From Spirochaetaceae bacterium (GTDB taxonomy: Bacteria > Spirochaetota > Spirochaetia > Treponematales > Breznakiellaceae): a stretch of 43,446 nucleotides of DNA. Location: contig JAITJI010000064.1 in NCBI GenBank assembly GCA_031279015.1, forward strand, positions 1-43,446. The letters run 5' to 3'. The translations under genes and the position numbers were made by a program. Shown piece by piece: positions 9,127-17,135 of this stretch. The notes beneath the pieces were generated by a model. The model was not told where the DNA came from. It was given only the letters and a program-made list of their open reading frames with translations, and made no database searches. Each line of letters begins with the position of its first letter. Position 1 is the stretch's first letter.

Positions 9127-9993
9127 CTAAGTCATGCTGCTCCGCCGCTGCCGGACCGCCTGGAGGGTTTTCCGGAGTCTGCCCTCCTCTCCGCCGGCGA
9201 TGAGTCCCTTTAGCATGCCCAGGCTGCCCTCAAATTGTTCTATCCGCCGGAGGAGTTCCCGCCGGTTTTCCAGGAAGAGTTCGGTCCACATGGGAACGTT
9301 GAGCATGGCTATCCGGGTGAGGTCCTCAAAGCTGCCGCCGCCGAAGCGGGTAATCGCCGTGTCGGCCTCGCAGTCAATGAGGGCCGCAGCGATAACGTGG
9401 CAGAGCTGGCTCGTAAAAGCGATCTTCCGATCATGTTCCTCCGCAGTGGTTTCCACAATGCGGCCAAAGCCCATACGGCGGATCAGGTCCCTGAGGAATT
9501 CCAGATGCTCCGGCTTGTTCCGCCTGAGGGGGGTAAGGATATAGTTCCTGCCTGTAAAGTTGCAGCTTCCGGCGTTTTCAAATCCTCCCTTTTCACTCCC
9601 CGCCATGGGGTGACCGGGAATAAAGTCCAGGTCTTCCCGGAGGGTCCCCTCCATAGTCTCCGCGATGGAACCTTTGATCCCCGCGATATCGGTGATAAGG
9701 GCGCCGGACTTGAAGGCGGTCATCCATTTGTTCATGAACCGGAGCAGGGTTCCGGGATTCAGGCAGAGGAAAAGGAGATCGCAGCGGCCCAGCATGGCCC
9801 CGGCATCGGTGAAGCCTTCATCGATCAGTTTCGCCTTCAGGGCGGCATCGATAGTCCCCCCGTCGATGTCACAGGCCAGGACAAGCCCTCCCCTGCCGGC
9901 CTCCTCCGGGATACGCCGCAGCGCCATGGCAATGGCGCCGCCCATAAGGCCAAGTCCCACGATACCGGTAACACAGTCTTCAAATGGTTTCAT
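9127..9993 (-). CDS. tyrA: Prephenate dehydrogenase
   Basis: TyrA oxidatively decarboxylates prephenate to 4-hydroxyphenylpyruvate in tyrosine synthesis. The NAD-binding GLGLMGG is at residues 13-19, and the family motif [10 protein letters not shown] at 128-137 precedes the all-helical C-terminal domain. The protein has 288 residues and no ACT domain, so it probably lacks its own regulatory domain. Its ATG overlaps the stop of the DAHP synthase gene by four bases (ATGA). Both genes lie downstream of the tyrosine attenuator at 11098-11286, which makes tyrosine the likely signal for their expression. Confidence 0.93.
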   Translation of the reverse strand: MKPFEDCVTGIVGLGLMGGAIAMALRRIPEEAGRGGLVLACDIDGGTIDAALKAKLIDEGFTDAGAMLGRCDLLFLCLNPGTLLRFMNKWMTAFKSGALITDIAGIKGSIAETMEGTLREDLDFIPGHPMAGSEKGGFENAGSCNFTGRNYILTPLRRNKPEHLEFLRDLIRRMGFGRIVETTAEEHDRKIAFTSQLCHVIAAALIDCEADTAITRFGGGSFEDLTRIAMLNVPMWTELFLENRRELLRRIEQFEGSLGMLKGLIAGGEEGRLRKTLQAVRQRRSSMT

Positions 9994-11036
9994 GGCGTCC
10001 CCGGATTCCGGTACAGGGACTTCCCTTCAATTTCCGCATATCTTTCCAACACCCCCATGAGGGAGGCGAAGCTCTCCAGGGTGATGGACTGTTCGCCGTC
10101 GCAGAGGGCGGCTTCGGGGTTGTTGTGCACTTCAAGGATCAGGCCGTCCGCGCCGGCGGCCACGGCGGCCCGGGCCATGGCGGGGACCATCCAGGCCAGA
10201 CCCGTTGCGTGGCTGGGATCGACGATCACCGGCAGGTGGCTCTGCCGTTTCAGGGCGGGAATGGACGAGAGGTCCAGGGTGTTCCGGGTGTAGGTATCGA
10301 AGGTACGGATTCCCCGTTCGCAGAGGATGATCCGGTCATTGCCCCCGGACATGATGTACTCCGCGGCCATGAGAAGTTCGGTGATGGTGGATGCAAGCCC
10401 CCGTTTGAGGAGGATGGGCTTGCGGCAGCGGCCCAGTTCCCGCAGGAGGGTAAAATTCTGCATGTTCCGGGCCCCCACCTGGATAATATCTACCCCGTCA
10501 AAGACCTCAAGCTGATGGATCCCCATAATCTCCGTCACAATGGGAAGGCCCGTTTCCCTTTTCGCCGCCAGAAGGAGATCCAGACCTTTGCAGCCAAGAC
10601 CTTGAAAACTGTAGGGACTCGTCCGGGGCTTAAAGACCCCGCCCCGGAGGAAGCCCGCCCCCGCTTTTTTTACCGATTCCGCCACCAGGACGATCTGTTC
10701 CCGGCTTTCCACCGAACAGGGACCGGCGATGATCCCCAGTTCGCCGGCGCCGATATGCCGGAGCCCCCCGTCGGGTCCTGGAACATCGATCCGGGTATCT
10801 TCGGGGTGAAAAAGCCGGTTGGCCCGTTTGTAGGGTTCCTGCACCCGGAGCACCTTTTCTACCAGGTGGTGGGCAAGCAGGGCTTCCTCATCGACCCCTG
10901 AGGTATCCCCTACAAGGCCAAGCACCGTCTGGGTAAGCCCCTGGGAACAGTGGATCCGCAGCCCCTGTCTTTCCAGCAGGGCGATAAAATCCTTGAGTTC
11001 CTCCCCGGAGACCCCCCGTTTCATTGCGACAATCAT
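9990..11036 (-). CDS. aroF: 3-deoxy-7-phosphoheptulonate (DAHP) synthase, class I beta with N-terminal regulatory domain
   Basis: The enzyme condenses phosphoenolpyruvate and erythrose-4-phosphate in the first step of aromatic amino acid synthesis. The protein is 348 residues from the ATG at 11036. A ferredoxin-like N-terminal domain (about 1-75), as in the Thermotoga enzyme where it binds Tyr/Phe for feedback inhibition, precedes the barrel with GPCSVES (105-111) and KPRTSPY (136-142). The frame is open further up to 11120, but GGAGGT six bases before 11036 and the family N-terminus MIVAMKRG fix the start, and the longer frame would run into the attenuator terminator. It heads the aroF-tyrA operon. 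Confidence 0.95.
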   Translation of the reverse strand: MIVAMKRGVSGEELKDFIALLERQGLRIHCSQGLTQTVLGLVGDTSGVDEEALLAHHLVEKVLRVQEPYKRANRLFHPEDTRIDVPGPDGGLRHIGAGELGIIAGPCSVESREQIVLVAESVKKAGAGFLRGGVFKPRTSPYSFQGLGCKGLDLLLAAKRETGLPIVTEIMGIHQLEVFDGVDIIQVGARNMQNFTLLRELGRCRKPILLKRGLASTITELLMAAEYIMSGGNDRIILCERGIRTFDTYTRNTLDLSSIPALKRQSHLPVIVDPSHATGLAWMVPAMARAAVAAGADGLILEVHNNPEAALCDGEQSITLESFASLMGVLERYAEIEGKSLYRNPGTP

Positions 11037-11097
11037 AGCAAACCTCCACGCTGTTTTTCGGGAGAACGGAACCGGTTGGCCCTCCATTCCCCGGTAT

Positions 11098-11142
11098 AAA
11101 AAAAGGAGGCCCCGGGGCAATTACCTTGCCTTCGGAGCCTCC
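11098..11142 (-). terminator. Attenuator: intrinsic terminator in the aroF-tyrA leader
   Basis: Read on the minus strand, GGAGGCUCC (11142-11134) pairs with GGGGCCUCC (11113-11105) over nine base pairs including one G-U. Inside is a second 5-bp stem, GGCAA/UUGCC, and the hairpin is followed directly by seven U residues (11104-11098). It lies 62 bases before the aroF ATG, so it can act only as a conditional terminator. Its left arm is also the partner of an alternative antiterminator stem. Confidence 0.88.
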
Positions 11143-11202
11143 CGATATTCACAGGACCATTAGGTCCGGTCAGCGTAAGCTTACCGGCCCGGGCTCCGAA
11201 GG
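11129..11202 (-). promoter_or_regulatory. Antiterminator pairing in the aroF-tyrA leader
   Basis: CCUUCGGAGCC (11202-11192) is a perfect 11-bp complement of GGCUCCGAAGG (11139-11129), which contains most of the terminator left arm. The two folds are mutually exclusive. The upstream strand begins 12 bases after the last of six Tyr codons, so a ribosome stalled on them would leave it free. Just before the Tyr codons, CCUCCGGG (11240-11233) can pair with the CGGAG or CCCGG part of the same strand, which would give the fourth segment of a classical attenuator. Two small hairpins lie between the strands, including GGACC/GGUCC near 11153-11166. Confidence 0.8.
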
Positions 11203-11286
11203 ATTCGAGGACAAATAATAGTAATAATAATACCCGGAGGCAGGGAGAACACTCAGATCTGTCCGGTAAACCGCGGAGTCCTTCAT
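11170..11286 (-). CDS. Tyrosine leader peptide of the aroF-tyrA attenuator (38 aa)
   Basis: A short frame starts at ATG 11286, with AGGA (11298-11295) upstream, and ends with TGA at 11172-11170. Codons 19-24 (11232-11215) are six consecutive Tyr codons, and codon 7 is also Tyr; no other residue is enriched. The frame ends before the terminator and spans the upstream antiterminator strand. By analogy with the trp, his and phe leaders of enterobacteria, low charged tRNA-Tyr would stall the ribosome on the Tyr run, favour the antiterminator, and allow transcription of DAHP synthase and prephenate dehydrogenase. The peptide itself probably has no function. It is too short for usual gene callers. 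Confidence 0.88.
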   Translation of the reverse strand: MKDSAVYRTDLSVLPASGYYYYYYLSSNPSEPGPVSLR

Positions 11287-11307
11287 CAATACATTCCTAC
11301 AAGAAAC

Positions 11308-11336
11308 AGTTTAGTATACCCGCTGCTTTATATCAA
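11308..11336 (-). promoter_or_regulatory. Promoter of the aroF-tyrA leader
   Basis: On the minus strand, TTGATA (11336-11331), 17 bases and TAAACT (11313-11308) fit sigma-70. An alternative -10, TATACT, overlaps it at 11318-11313. The start would fall near 11301-11307, leaving a short 5' end before the leader peptide ribosome binding site. Confidence 0.55.
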
Positions 11337-11390
11337 TAGCGGCTTCACGGCCCTTTCCGTCGATGTCTCTCTGCGGTAATCCTATCGCAT

Positions 11391-12275
11391 TTATCCCGCC
11401 CAGTCCCAGACAAGTTCCCTCAGCGTTACCCTTCCCCCAATGGCCACGGATGCTGCCGCCCCTGCCCGCTTTACAATGCGTACCTCGATGATCCCGCCGG
11501 GCTGGGCTATCCTGTACCGCCCTTCCCCATCCCTCAGGTTCCGGCTCCTGTAGACAGCCAGGGCCGCAGACCCCGATCCGCAGCTTGATTCGAACACGAG
11601 GGAATCCGTACCGTCCACGTACACCGCAGGCGTCATGGAAAGGACCGCGGCGTCAGCGGGGGATGCGCCCGCCGCATCAGGGGGAGGGGCCGCGTCCACG
11701 GCGGCATGCCCGGCAGGGGACCCGGCAAAGAGGATCCCAAACGCGCCGGGAAGGGAACGAACAGTTCTTTCAAAGGCGGCTTTTATGGCAAAGAATCTCT
11801 CCCTGTCCGGCTCCAGGTCCGGGGCAAGCACATGGGTAATCCCCTCAAAAATACAAACCGGCAGGGAACGGCCTTCAAAATTCAGGGTGGTCATCACAGA
11901 GGGGCCGGGTATCTCCGCCTCGGCCCGGCCGGTTTCGGTGTCCGTCTGTACCGGAATGGGGACGGAAAGGCCGCTGCTTTCTATTATAACCCTATGCCTG
12001 CCATGAAGCCCTGTTTTACCTGCAACGTAGAGGCCGAAGCTCCTGGCCGCGTTGCCGCAGAATTCACCCCCCATCATCTCCAGCCGCCAATGACGGTTCC
12101 CTTCCCGGCCCGGTGGAAGCACGAAGGCAGCCTGCTCCGCCCCAATGGCGGGATCGGCCAGCAGCGCTCCGGCCAGGGCGGCGCGGAGGTCTGCCCCCAT
12201 CCGTGACGGCGTCTGGTTGAGGACAAAGGCGGTTATGTTTTTTGCCGGATCGGCAATGATCAAATCGTACTTCAT
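11391..12275 (-). CDS. DapF-fold PLP-independent amino acid racemase, CntK-like (possible histidine racemase)
   Basis: This 294-residue protein has the two active-site Cys of the diaminopimelate epimerase fold: Cys73 in EFCGNAARS and Cys232 in ESSCGSGSAA. Its other motifs depart from true DapF. The N-terminus reads ADPAKNITAFVLN where DapF has a GNDF motif. The MMGGEFCGNA and AQPGGIIEV segments resemble CntK, the staphylococcal enzyme that makes D-His for staphylopine; this comparison is from memory, not a search. An Ala/Pro-rich insert lies near 188-210. Treponemes generally use ornithine, not diaminopimelate, in peptidoglycan, which also argues against DapF. It is divergent from an amino acid ABC transporter, and no opine synthase gene is in the window. 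The ATG has no clear ribosome binding site. Confidence 0.75.
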   Translation of the reverse strand: MKYDLIIADPAKNITAFVLNQTPSRMGADLRAALAGALLADPAIGAEQAAFVLPPGREGNRHWRLEMMGGEFCGNAARSFGLYVAGKTGLHGRHRVIIESSGLSVPIPVQTDTETGRAEAEIPGPSVMTTLNFEGRSLPVCIFEGITHVLAPDLEPDRERFFAIKAAFERTVRSLPGAFGILFAGSPAGHAAVDAAPPPDAAGASPADAAVLSMTPAVYVDGTDSLVFESSCGSGSAALAVYRSRNLRDGEGRYRIAQPGGIIEVRIVKRAGAAASVAIGGRVTLRELVWDWAG

Positions 12276-12308
12276 AAGACAGGGGACGATGCTGAGTTCA
12301 TCCTCTCC

Positions 12309-12337
12309 AGTATAAGGGACCCTGCAATCATTGAAAA
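12309..12337 (-). promoter_or_regulatory. Possible promoter of the CntK-like racemase gene
   Basis: TTTTCA (12337-12332), 17 bases and TATACT (12314-12309) on the minus strand give a start about 30 bases before the ATG. The -10 is good; the -35 matches four of six. The rest of 12276-12508 contains a CGGAGAA/TTCTCCG inverted repeat near 12350-12392 but no gene that I can see. Confidence 0.35.
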
Positions 12338-12508
12338 GGGGGAATGACGGAGAACTCCAATCTTCACCGGATCCTGCATCGGATTCTCCGTTCCTCTCTG
12401 TACATTCCTGACGGAATATGCTATACCTTCTTCCGGAATAATCGGTGCCTTACGCTGATGTCCGGGTTGGCAAAACCTGTAATACTACTGTTTTCAAAGG
12501 AGTAGATC

Positions 12509-13339
12509 ATGAAAAGAATCTCTATCGTTGTTTTTCTGGCGGTTGTAACAGCCGGCGTACTTTTTGCCGGAGGGAAAAAGGATGCTGTGAAAACTCAGGG
12601 CGCGGCCGGGGGGGACACATCCCTTGCGTACATCCTGGATCGGCAGAAACTGATCCTGGGGCTGGACGATTCCTTCCCACCCATGGGTTTCCGCAACGAG
12701 AACAATGAAATTGTCGGCTACGATGTGGATCTGGCAAAGGAAGCTGCCAGACGGATAGGGGTAGAATTGGTGTTGCAGCCAATTGACTGGAACGCAAAGG
12801 AACAGGAACTCAACACAAAAGAGATTGACTGTATATGGAACGGTTTTACGATTACCGATGAACGGAAAAAGGTGATTACCTATTCCCCGCCCTACCTTGA
12901 AAACGCACAGGTGATTGTGGTAAAAGCCGGCTCACCGGTACGAACCCTGGCGGATCTTACCGGGAAGATCATCGGCCTCCAGGCGGGTTCCTCTTCGGTG
13001 GATGCCCTGGAGGATGCGGCGGAGCTTAAAGCCTCGGTAAAAGAGGTGATCGAGTACAAGGACTACCTTACCGCGCTCATGGATTTGGATGTGGGAGGCG
13101 CGGACGGAATTCTCATCGACCTAGTGGTGGCCAATGACAACATCAAGCGTTCGGGAAAAAATTTCCGTATTTTGGAAGAAACCCTGGCGGCGGAACAATT
13201 CGGCATAGGTTTCAGGAAGGGTGAAGACGCACTGATGAATAAGGTGTGGGAAACGCTGCTGGAAATGGCAAAGGACGGCACGGTCGCCAGAATCTCTACA
13301 CAGTGGCTCGGCGCCGATATCTCGCTGATCGGAAAATAG
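12509..13339 (+). CDS. Amino acid ABC transporter, periplasmic substrate-binding protein (family 3)
   Basis: The protein has 276 residues. A signal peptide ends near residue 20 in FAGGKKD, a sequence common at this place in treponemal solute-binding proteins; there is no lipobox Cys. The mature part has the family 3 pattern: LILGLDDSFPPMGFRNENN, then GYDVDLAKEAARRIG, then WNAKEQELNTKEIDCIWNG. This is typical of binders of polar amino acids. AAAGGAG precedes the ATG. The permease and ATPase genes follow in order. The ligand cannot be fixed; the divergent amino acid racemase gene is a hint only. Confidence 0.92.
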   Translation: MKRISIVVFLAVVTAGVLFAGGKKDAVKTQGAAGGDTSLAYILDRQKLILGLDDSFPPMGFRNENNEIVGYDVDLAKEAARRIGVELVLQPIDWNAKEQELNTKEIDCIWNGFTITDERKKVITYSPPYLENAQVIVVKAGSPVRTLADLTGKIIGLQAGSSSVDALEDAAELKASVKEVIEYKDYLTALMDLDVGGADGILIDLVVANDNIKRSGKNFRILEETLAAEQFGIGFRKGEDALMNKVWETLLEMAKDGTVARISTQWLGADISLIGK

Positions 13340-13405
13340 GGCTTTACAATACGGCGCTATGTCCGGCTTGACTGTGCAGGACCGTACAAAACAGAGGGCT
13401 TTGTC

Positions 13406-14107
13406 ATGCTTCAGATGATCGGCTTTATGCTGAAGGGGGCTTGGATTTCCCTGCAGGTATTTTTTCTCACCCTGCTTTTTTCCATCCCCCTGGCGTTGCC
13501 GGTCACTTTTGGCCGGATGTCCCGTAATCTACCGGTCCGCAGCATCATCGGATTTTATCTGCTTGTCATGCGGGGAACCCCCCTCATTCTCCAGATCATC
13601 TTTATCTACTTTACCCCCAAATATCTCTATGCATTTTTGCATAACAATTTTTCTGCGGCTGTTGGTTCTGAAGGATTCTGGAACGGTATACGGGTTATGC
13701 TTTCCTATAACCGGTTTACGGCGGTTATTATCGCTTTTGTGCTGAACTACGCCGCTTACTTTGCGGAGATCTACCGGGGGGGCATTGAATCCATTCCCGG
13801 AGGACAGTATGAAGCGGCAAAAGTTTTGGGGTTTACCCGTTCCGGAACCTTTTTTCGGATCATCATGCCCCAGGTGGTTAAGCGTATACTTCCCGCTTCC
13901 GGGAACGAAGTGATCACCCTGGTAAAGGATACCGCCCTGGCTCAGGTGATTGGGGTAGCGGAACTGTTCCACGCCGCCCAAAATGCCGCGGCCCGGGAAT
14001 TTTCCACCATGCCGATCTTCATGGCGGGTCTCTTCTATCTTATCATGAACTGGGTGGTAACGATGGTTTTTTCCCGGGTGGAAAAAAAGCTTTCCTACTA
14101 TTCCTGA
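13406..14107 (+). CDS. Amino acid ABC transporter permease (HisM/GlnP type)
   Basis: This 233-residue integral membrane protein has an N-terminal helix, and the family segment VMRGTPLILQIIFIYF follows near 52-67. The EAA loop that contacts the ATPase is GGQYEAAKVLGFTRSG near 132-147, with the usual following RIIMPQ. Three to five membrane helices fit the polar amino acid permease family. It lies 66 bases after the binding-protein gene and 15 before the ATPase gene. Only one permease gene is present, so a homodimeric channel is likely. Confidence 0.93.
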   Translation: MLQMIGFMLKGAWISLQVFFLTLLFSIPLALPVTFGRMSRNLPVRSIIGFYLLVMRGTPLILQIIFIYFTPKYLYAFLHNNFSAAVGSEGFWNGIRVMLSYNRFTAVIIAFVLNYAAYFAEIYRGGIESIPGGQYEAAKVLGFTRSGTFFRIIMPQVVKRILPASGNEVITLVKDTALAQVIGVAELFHAAQNAAAREFSTMPIFMAGLFYLIMNWVVTMVFSRVEKKLSYYS

Positions 14108-14122
14108 AAGGCGGAACGCTGT

Positions 14123-14872
14123 ATGGAAGTGATTGCTGTCCGGGAGCTTTCAAAATCCTTTGGCTCCCTTGAGGTTTTAAAGGGCATCTCCTTTACGGTA
14201 AACCGGGGAGAGGTTGTGGCCATCATCGGGCCTTCGGGATCGGGAAAGTCCACCCTGCTTCGCTGCGTGACCCATCTTGAACTGGTTGACGGAGGCAGCA
14301 TTACCCTTACCGGAAAGAACATGGTGCATAACGGTGTCTACGCCCATCGGGAGGCCCTGCGGGAGATATGCCTTAAAGTGGGACTGGTATTCCAAAATTT
14401 CAATCTCTTTCCCCACTTTTCGGTGATGCGGAATATCACCGAAGCCCAGGTACGGGTACTGCGCCGAAGCAGGGCGGAAGCGGATAAACAGGCAAAGACG
14501 CTGCTTGACAAGATGGGCCTCTCCGACAAGGCGGCGTCTTACCCCTGTGAGCTTTCCGGGGGGCAGCAGCAACGGGTCTCCATAGCCCGCGCCCTGGCCT
14601 TGGCCCCGGAGATACTCTTCTTTGACGAACCCACAAGCGCCCTGGACCCGGAACTTACCGGGGACATCCTCCGGGTTATCCGTAACCTGGCGGAGGAAAA
14701 GATGACCATGGTTATTGTAACCCATGAGATTCCCTTTGCCCGGGAAGTGGCTGACCGGGTCCTCTTCATGGACGGGGGCGCTATCATCGAGGAAGGTTCG
14801 GCGGAGGAGGTGATCGATAAGCCCCGCAAGGAGAGGACCCGGGCCTTTTTGGCGCGCATTGCCCGAAACTGA
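14123..14872 (+). CDS. Amino acid ABC transporter ATP-binding protein (GlnQ type)
   Basis: This 249-residue ATPase completes the importer. Walker A GPSGSGKST is at about 36-44, the signature LSGGQQQR near 138-145, and Walker B EILFFDEPTSALDPEL near 158-173, followed by VTHE with the switch His. This motif set is characteristic of polar amino acid importers. GGCGGAACGC precedes the ATG, fifteen bases after the permease stop. The transcript probably ends at the hairpin at 14956-14978, which lies inside the 3' end of the convergent serS. Confidence 0.94.
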   Translation: MEVIAVRELSKSFGSLEVLKGISFTVNRGEVVAIIGPSGSGKSTLLRCVTHLELVDGGSITLTGKNMVHNGVYAHREALREICLKVGLVFQNFNLFPHFSVMRNITEAQVRVLRRSRAEADKQAKTLLDKMGLSDKAASYPCELSGGQQQRVSIARALALAPEILFFDEPTSALDPELTGDILRVIRNLAEEKMTMVIVTHEIPFAREVADRVLFMDGGAIIEEGSAEEVIDKPRKERTRAFLARIARN

Positions 14873-14955
14873 GAAAAGCGGAAGGCAAAACGGCCATACG
14901 GCTAGAGCCCGGTTTTTGCTATGACCCTTTGACCGCAGGGTATTACACCCGCTCC

Positions 14956-14978
14956 AAAATCCTCTCAGGATTTTTTTT
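14956..14978 (+). terminator. Terminator of the amino acid transporter operon, overlapping the serS 3' end
   Basis: AAAATCCT (14956-14963), loop CTC and AGGATTTT (14967-14974) are followed by TTTT on the plus strand. The stem is AT-rich, so efficiency is uncertain. The last codons of serS on the other strand lie within it: the AAA Lys codons come from the T run. Confidence 0.5.
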
Positions 14979-16260
14979 CAATTACCTCAAAACCACAGTA
15001 GGGTACCAGGGCCTTGGGAAGCCTGACCGAACCACCGGCGGTTTGAAAATTTTCCAGGATAGCGATAATGGCCCGGGAAACGGCGATGGCGGTTCCGTTG
15101 AGCATGTGGACAAAACGGTTTTTCCCGTCCCTGTCCTTGTACCTGACGTTCAGCCGCCGGGCCTGGTAATCGGTACAGTTAGAGGTGGAGGTCACCTCCC
15201 CCCATTCGCCTCCCTCCGGGGAGGGGGGAATTGCCCTTCCGGGCATCCAGGCTTCCAGGTCCCATTTGCGGTAGGCCGGGGCTCCCAGGTCGCCGGTACA
15301 GGTGTCCACCACCCTGAAGGGTATCTCCAGACCTGAGAAGATATCTTCTTCGATGGAACGGAGTTCCTCATGGATGGCCCCGGATTCTTCAGGCAAACAG
15401 TAGACGAACATCTCTACCTTGGTAAACTGATGAACCCGGTAGAGTCCCCGGGAGAACTGTCCCGCCGCCCCCGCCTCCCGGCGGAAACAATGGGAAAGGC
15501 CGGCCATCCTGATTGGCAGCTTTTCCCGGGGCAGAATCGTGTCGGAATAGTAGCCCCCCAGGGTGATCTCCGCCGTTCCTACCAGGCAGGTCCCCTCCTC
15601 TTCCAGGGTATACACATTGGACTCCGCCCCCCGGGGATTAAAACCGATCCCCTCAAGGATCTCCTCCCGGGCGATATCGGGAGTGATAAGGGGGGTGAAT
15701 CCCCTCTTCTGCAGCATATCCAGAACATAGCGGACAAGGCCCAGTTCCAGGAAGACCCCTTCGTTTTTCAGGTAGTAGAATTTGGTCCCCGACACCTTGG
15801 TAGCCGAATCAAAGTCGATGATATCAAGACTCTGCCCCAGCTGCACATGATCCGCCGGAACAAAGTCAAAACGGACGGGAGTCCCCGACCGCTTTAGCTC
15901 CAGATTGTCCTTGTCCTCTTTACCAACCGGTGCGTCCGGATGGGCCATGTTGGGGATCCGCCGGGCTGCGGCGTCCAGATCGGCCTCCACCCTGGCAAGT
16001 TCGGCCTCAGTGACGGCGATATCCTCCTTGAGCTTCTTCCCCTCCCCGATAAGGGCCTGCCGGACAGAGGCTTCGAGTTTCCCCTTCATGGCGGCAGCAT
16101 TCGTATTCCGCTGTTGCTGCAGGGACTGGAGGACCGTACTCAACTCGGTACGCCGGGCAAAGAGTTTTACCACGAGATCGGCATCGGCGGTAATATACCG
16201 GTTTGCGATATTCTTCTTTACCGCCTCAAGATTATCCGCAATAAATCGAAGGTCTAGCAT
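14965..16260 (-). CDS. serS: Seryl-tRNA synthetase
   Basis: This class II synthetase charges tRNA-Ser (and tRNA-Sec if present). It is 431 residues, a standard bacterial length. The N-terminal coiled-coil arm spans about residues 30-100 (rich in Leu, Glu and Lys, with the QQQR stretch). Motif 2 is FRREAGAAG followed by GLYRVHQFTKVE near 262-281, and motif 3 is LNGTAIAVSRAIIAILEN near 388-405. The gene is 23 bases downstream of the biotin ligase gene and probably cotranscribed with it. The start ATG gives the family N-terminus MLDLRFI. Confidence 0.97.
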   Translation of the reverse strand: MLDLRFIADNLEAVKKNIANRYITADADLVVKLFARRTELSTVLQSLQQQRNTNAAAMKGKLEASVRQALIGEGKKLKEDIAVTEAELARVEADLDAAARRIPNMAHPDAPVGKEDKDNLELKRSGTPVRFDFVPADHVQLGQSLDIIDFDSATKVSGTKFYYLKNEGVFLELGLVRYVLDMLQKRGFTPLITPDIAREEILEGIGFNPRGAESNVYTLEEEGTCLVGTAEITLGGYYSDTILPREKLPIRMAGLSHCFRREAGAAGQFSRGLYRVHQFTKVEMFVYCLPEESGAIHEELRSIEEDIFSGLEIPFRVVDTCTGDLGAPAYRKWDLEAWMPGRAIPPSPEGGEWGEVTSTSNCTDYQARRLNVRYKDRDGKNRFVHMLNGTAIAVSRAIIAILENFQTAGGSVRLPKALVPYCGFEVIEKKS

Positions 16261-16283
16261 GATGGTTATAGTGTACCGGATCT

Positions 16284-17132
16284 TCAGGGGATCCGCAATT
16301 CCCCGGTTATGAAGGATTGGACCTCCGTTTCTCCCCGGGGGAGGATTCGCAGCTCCCCCTCAGGCCCAATCCCCAGGATCCGCCCCTCGATGACCGCATC
16401 TGAATCGGCGGCTCCCGGGACAAACTGTACATCCCGGCCCAGAAGGTAGAGCCGTTCCTCAAGGCGCCGCCGCCAGTCCCCGGCATCGCCGGCGGGCTCC
16501 AACTCCCCCCGGAGCCGGACCAGGATCCTTTCAAGAAGCCTGAACCGGGCCTTGGGGGATTCCATGGGGGGGGGCTCCGCCCCGGTCAGGGTCTGTAGGG
16601 CCAGATGAATACTCGTCGCCCTGGCCCGGAGGTCCCGGGGAAATTCGGTTTGGGCAACGTTCACCCCAATGCCAATAAAAACCGTCCCCCCGTCCGCCTC
16701 GGTGAGTATTCCGGCTGCTTTAAAGGCGGTTTCCGTTTTCAAAGCAGCTTCCACCCCGCAGGCGGCTCCGGGCATAGGGCCCAGCATCAGATCGTTTGGC
16801 CACTTCACCATAAACATTCCCGCCAGAGCCGGGGCAAAATCCTCCACCGCCAGAGAAAGGGCAAGGCCGGTACGGAGGGTGATTGCCCGGGGAATCGATT
16901 GAAGATCCGGATACCGTAGTATAATAGTCAAAGACAGGTTTTTCCCCGGATCAGCCATCCATGCCCTGCCCCGGGTCCTGCCCCGGCCCGCCTCCTGAAA
17001 ATCCGCCGTGATCACCGTACCGCCGGCTGCGCCTGCGGCCGCTAAAATCCGCGCTTCATCCATGGTACTGGACACCCGTTCCCGGTAGTACACCGGGGCG
17101 CCGAAGGGGTTTGCAATGTCAAGGGTTTGCAT
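16284..17132 (-). CDS. birA: Biotin-[acetyl-CoA carboxylase] ligase, monofunctional
   Basis: The enzyme makes biotinyl-AMP and attaches biotin to the acceptor Lys of AccB. The 282-residue chain has the adenylate-binding GRGRTRGRAW near 48-57 and KWPNDLML near 109-116. It begins directly with the catalytic domain, lacking the N-terminal helix-turn-helix of E. coli BirA, so it is not expected to be a repressor. The likely substrate is the AccB encoded at 32657-33166, with the biotinyl Lys in EAMKMM. The C-terminal part (about 235-282) fits the small SH3-like BirA domain. Its 5' end is within a few bases of the divergent MATE gene. Confidence 0.92.
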   Translation of the reverse strand: MQTLDIANPFGAPVYYRERVSSTMDEARILAAAGAAGGTVITADFQEAGRGRTRGRAWMADPGKNLSLTIILRYPDLQSIPRAITLRTGLALSLAVEDFAPALAGMFMVKWPNDLMLGPMPGAACGVEAALKTETAFKAAGILTEADGGTVFIGIGVNVAQTEFPRDLRARATSIHLALQTLTGAEPPPMESPKARFRLLERILVRLRGELEPAGDAGDWRRRLEERLYLLGRDVQFVPGAADSDAVIEGRILGIGPEGELRILPRGETEVQSFITGELRIP

Positions 17133-17135
17133 AGG

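Noticed and set aside
11391-12275. Annotation as true diaminopimelate epimerase (dapF)
   Set aside because: The two Cys motifs fit the fold, but the N-terminal GNDF-type motif is missing and the blocks are closer to CntK; no other lysine or DAP genes are nearby.
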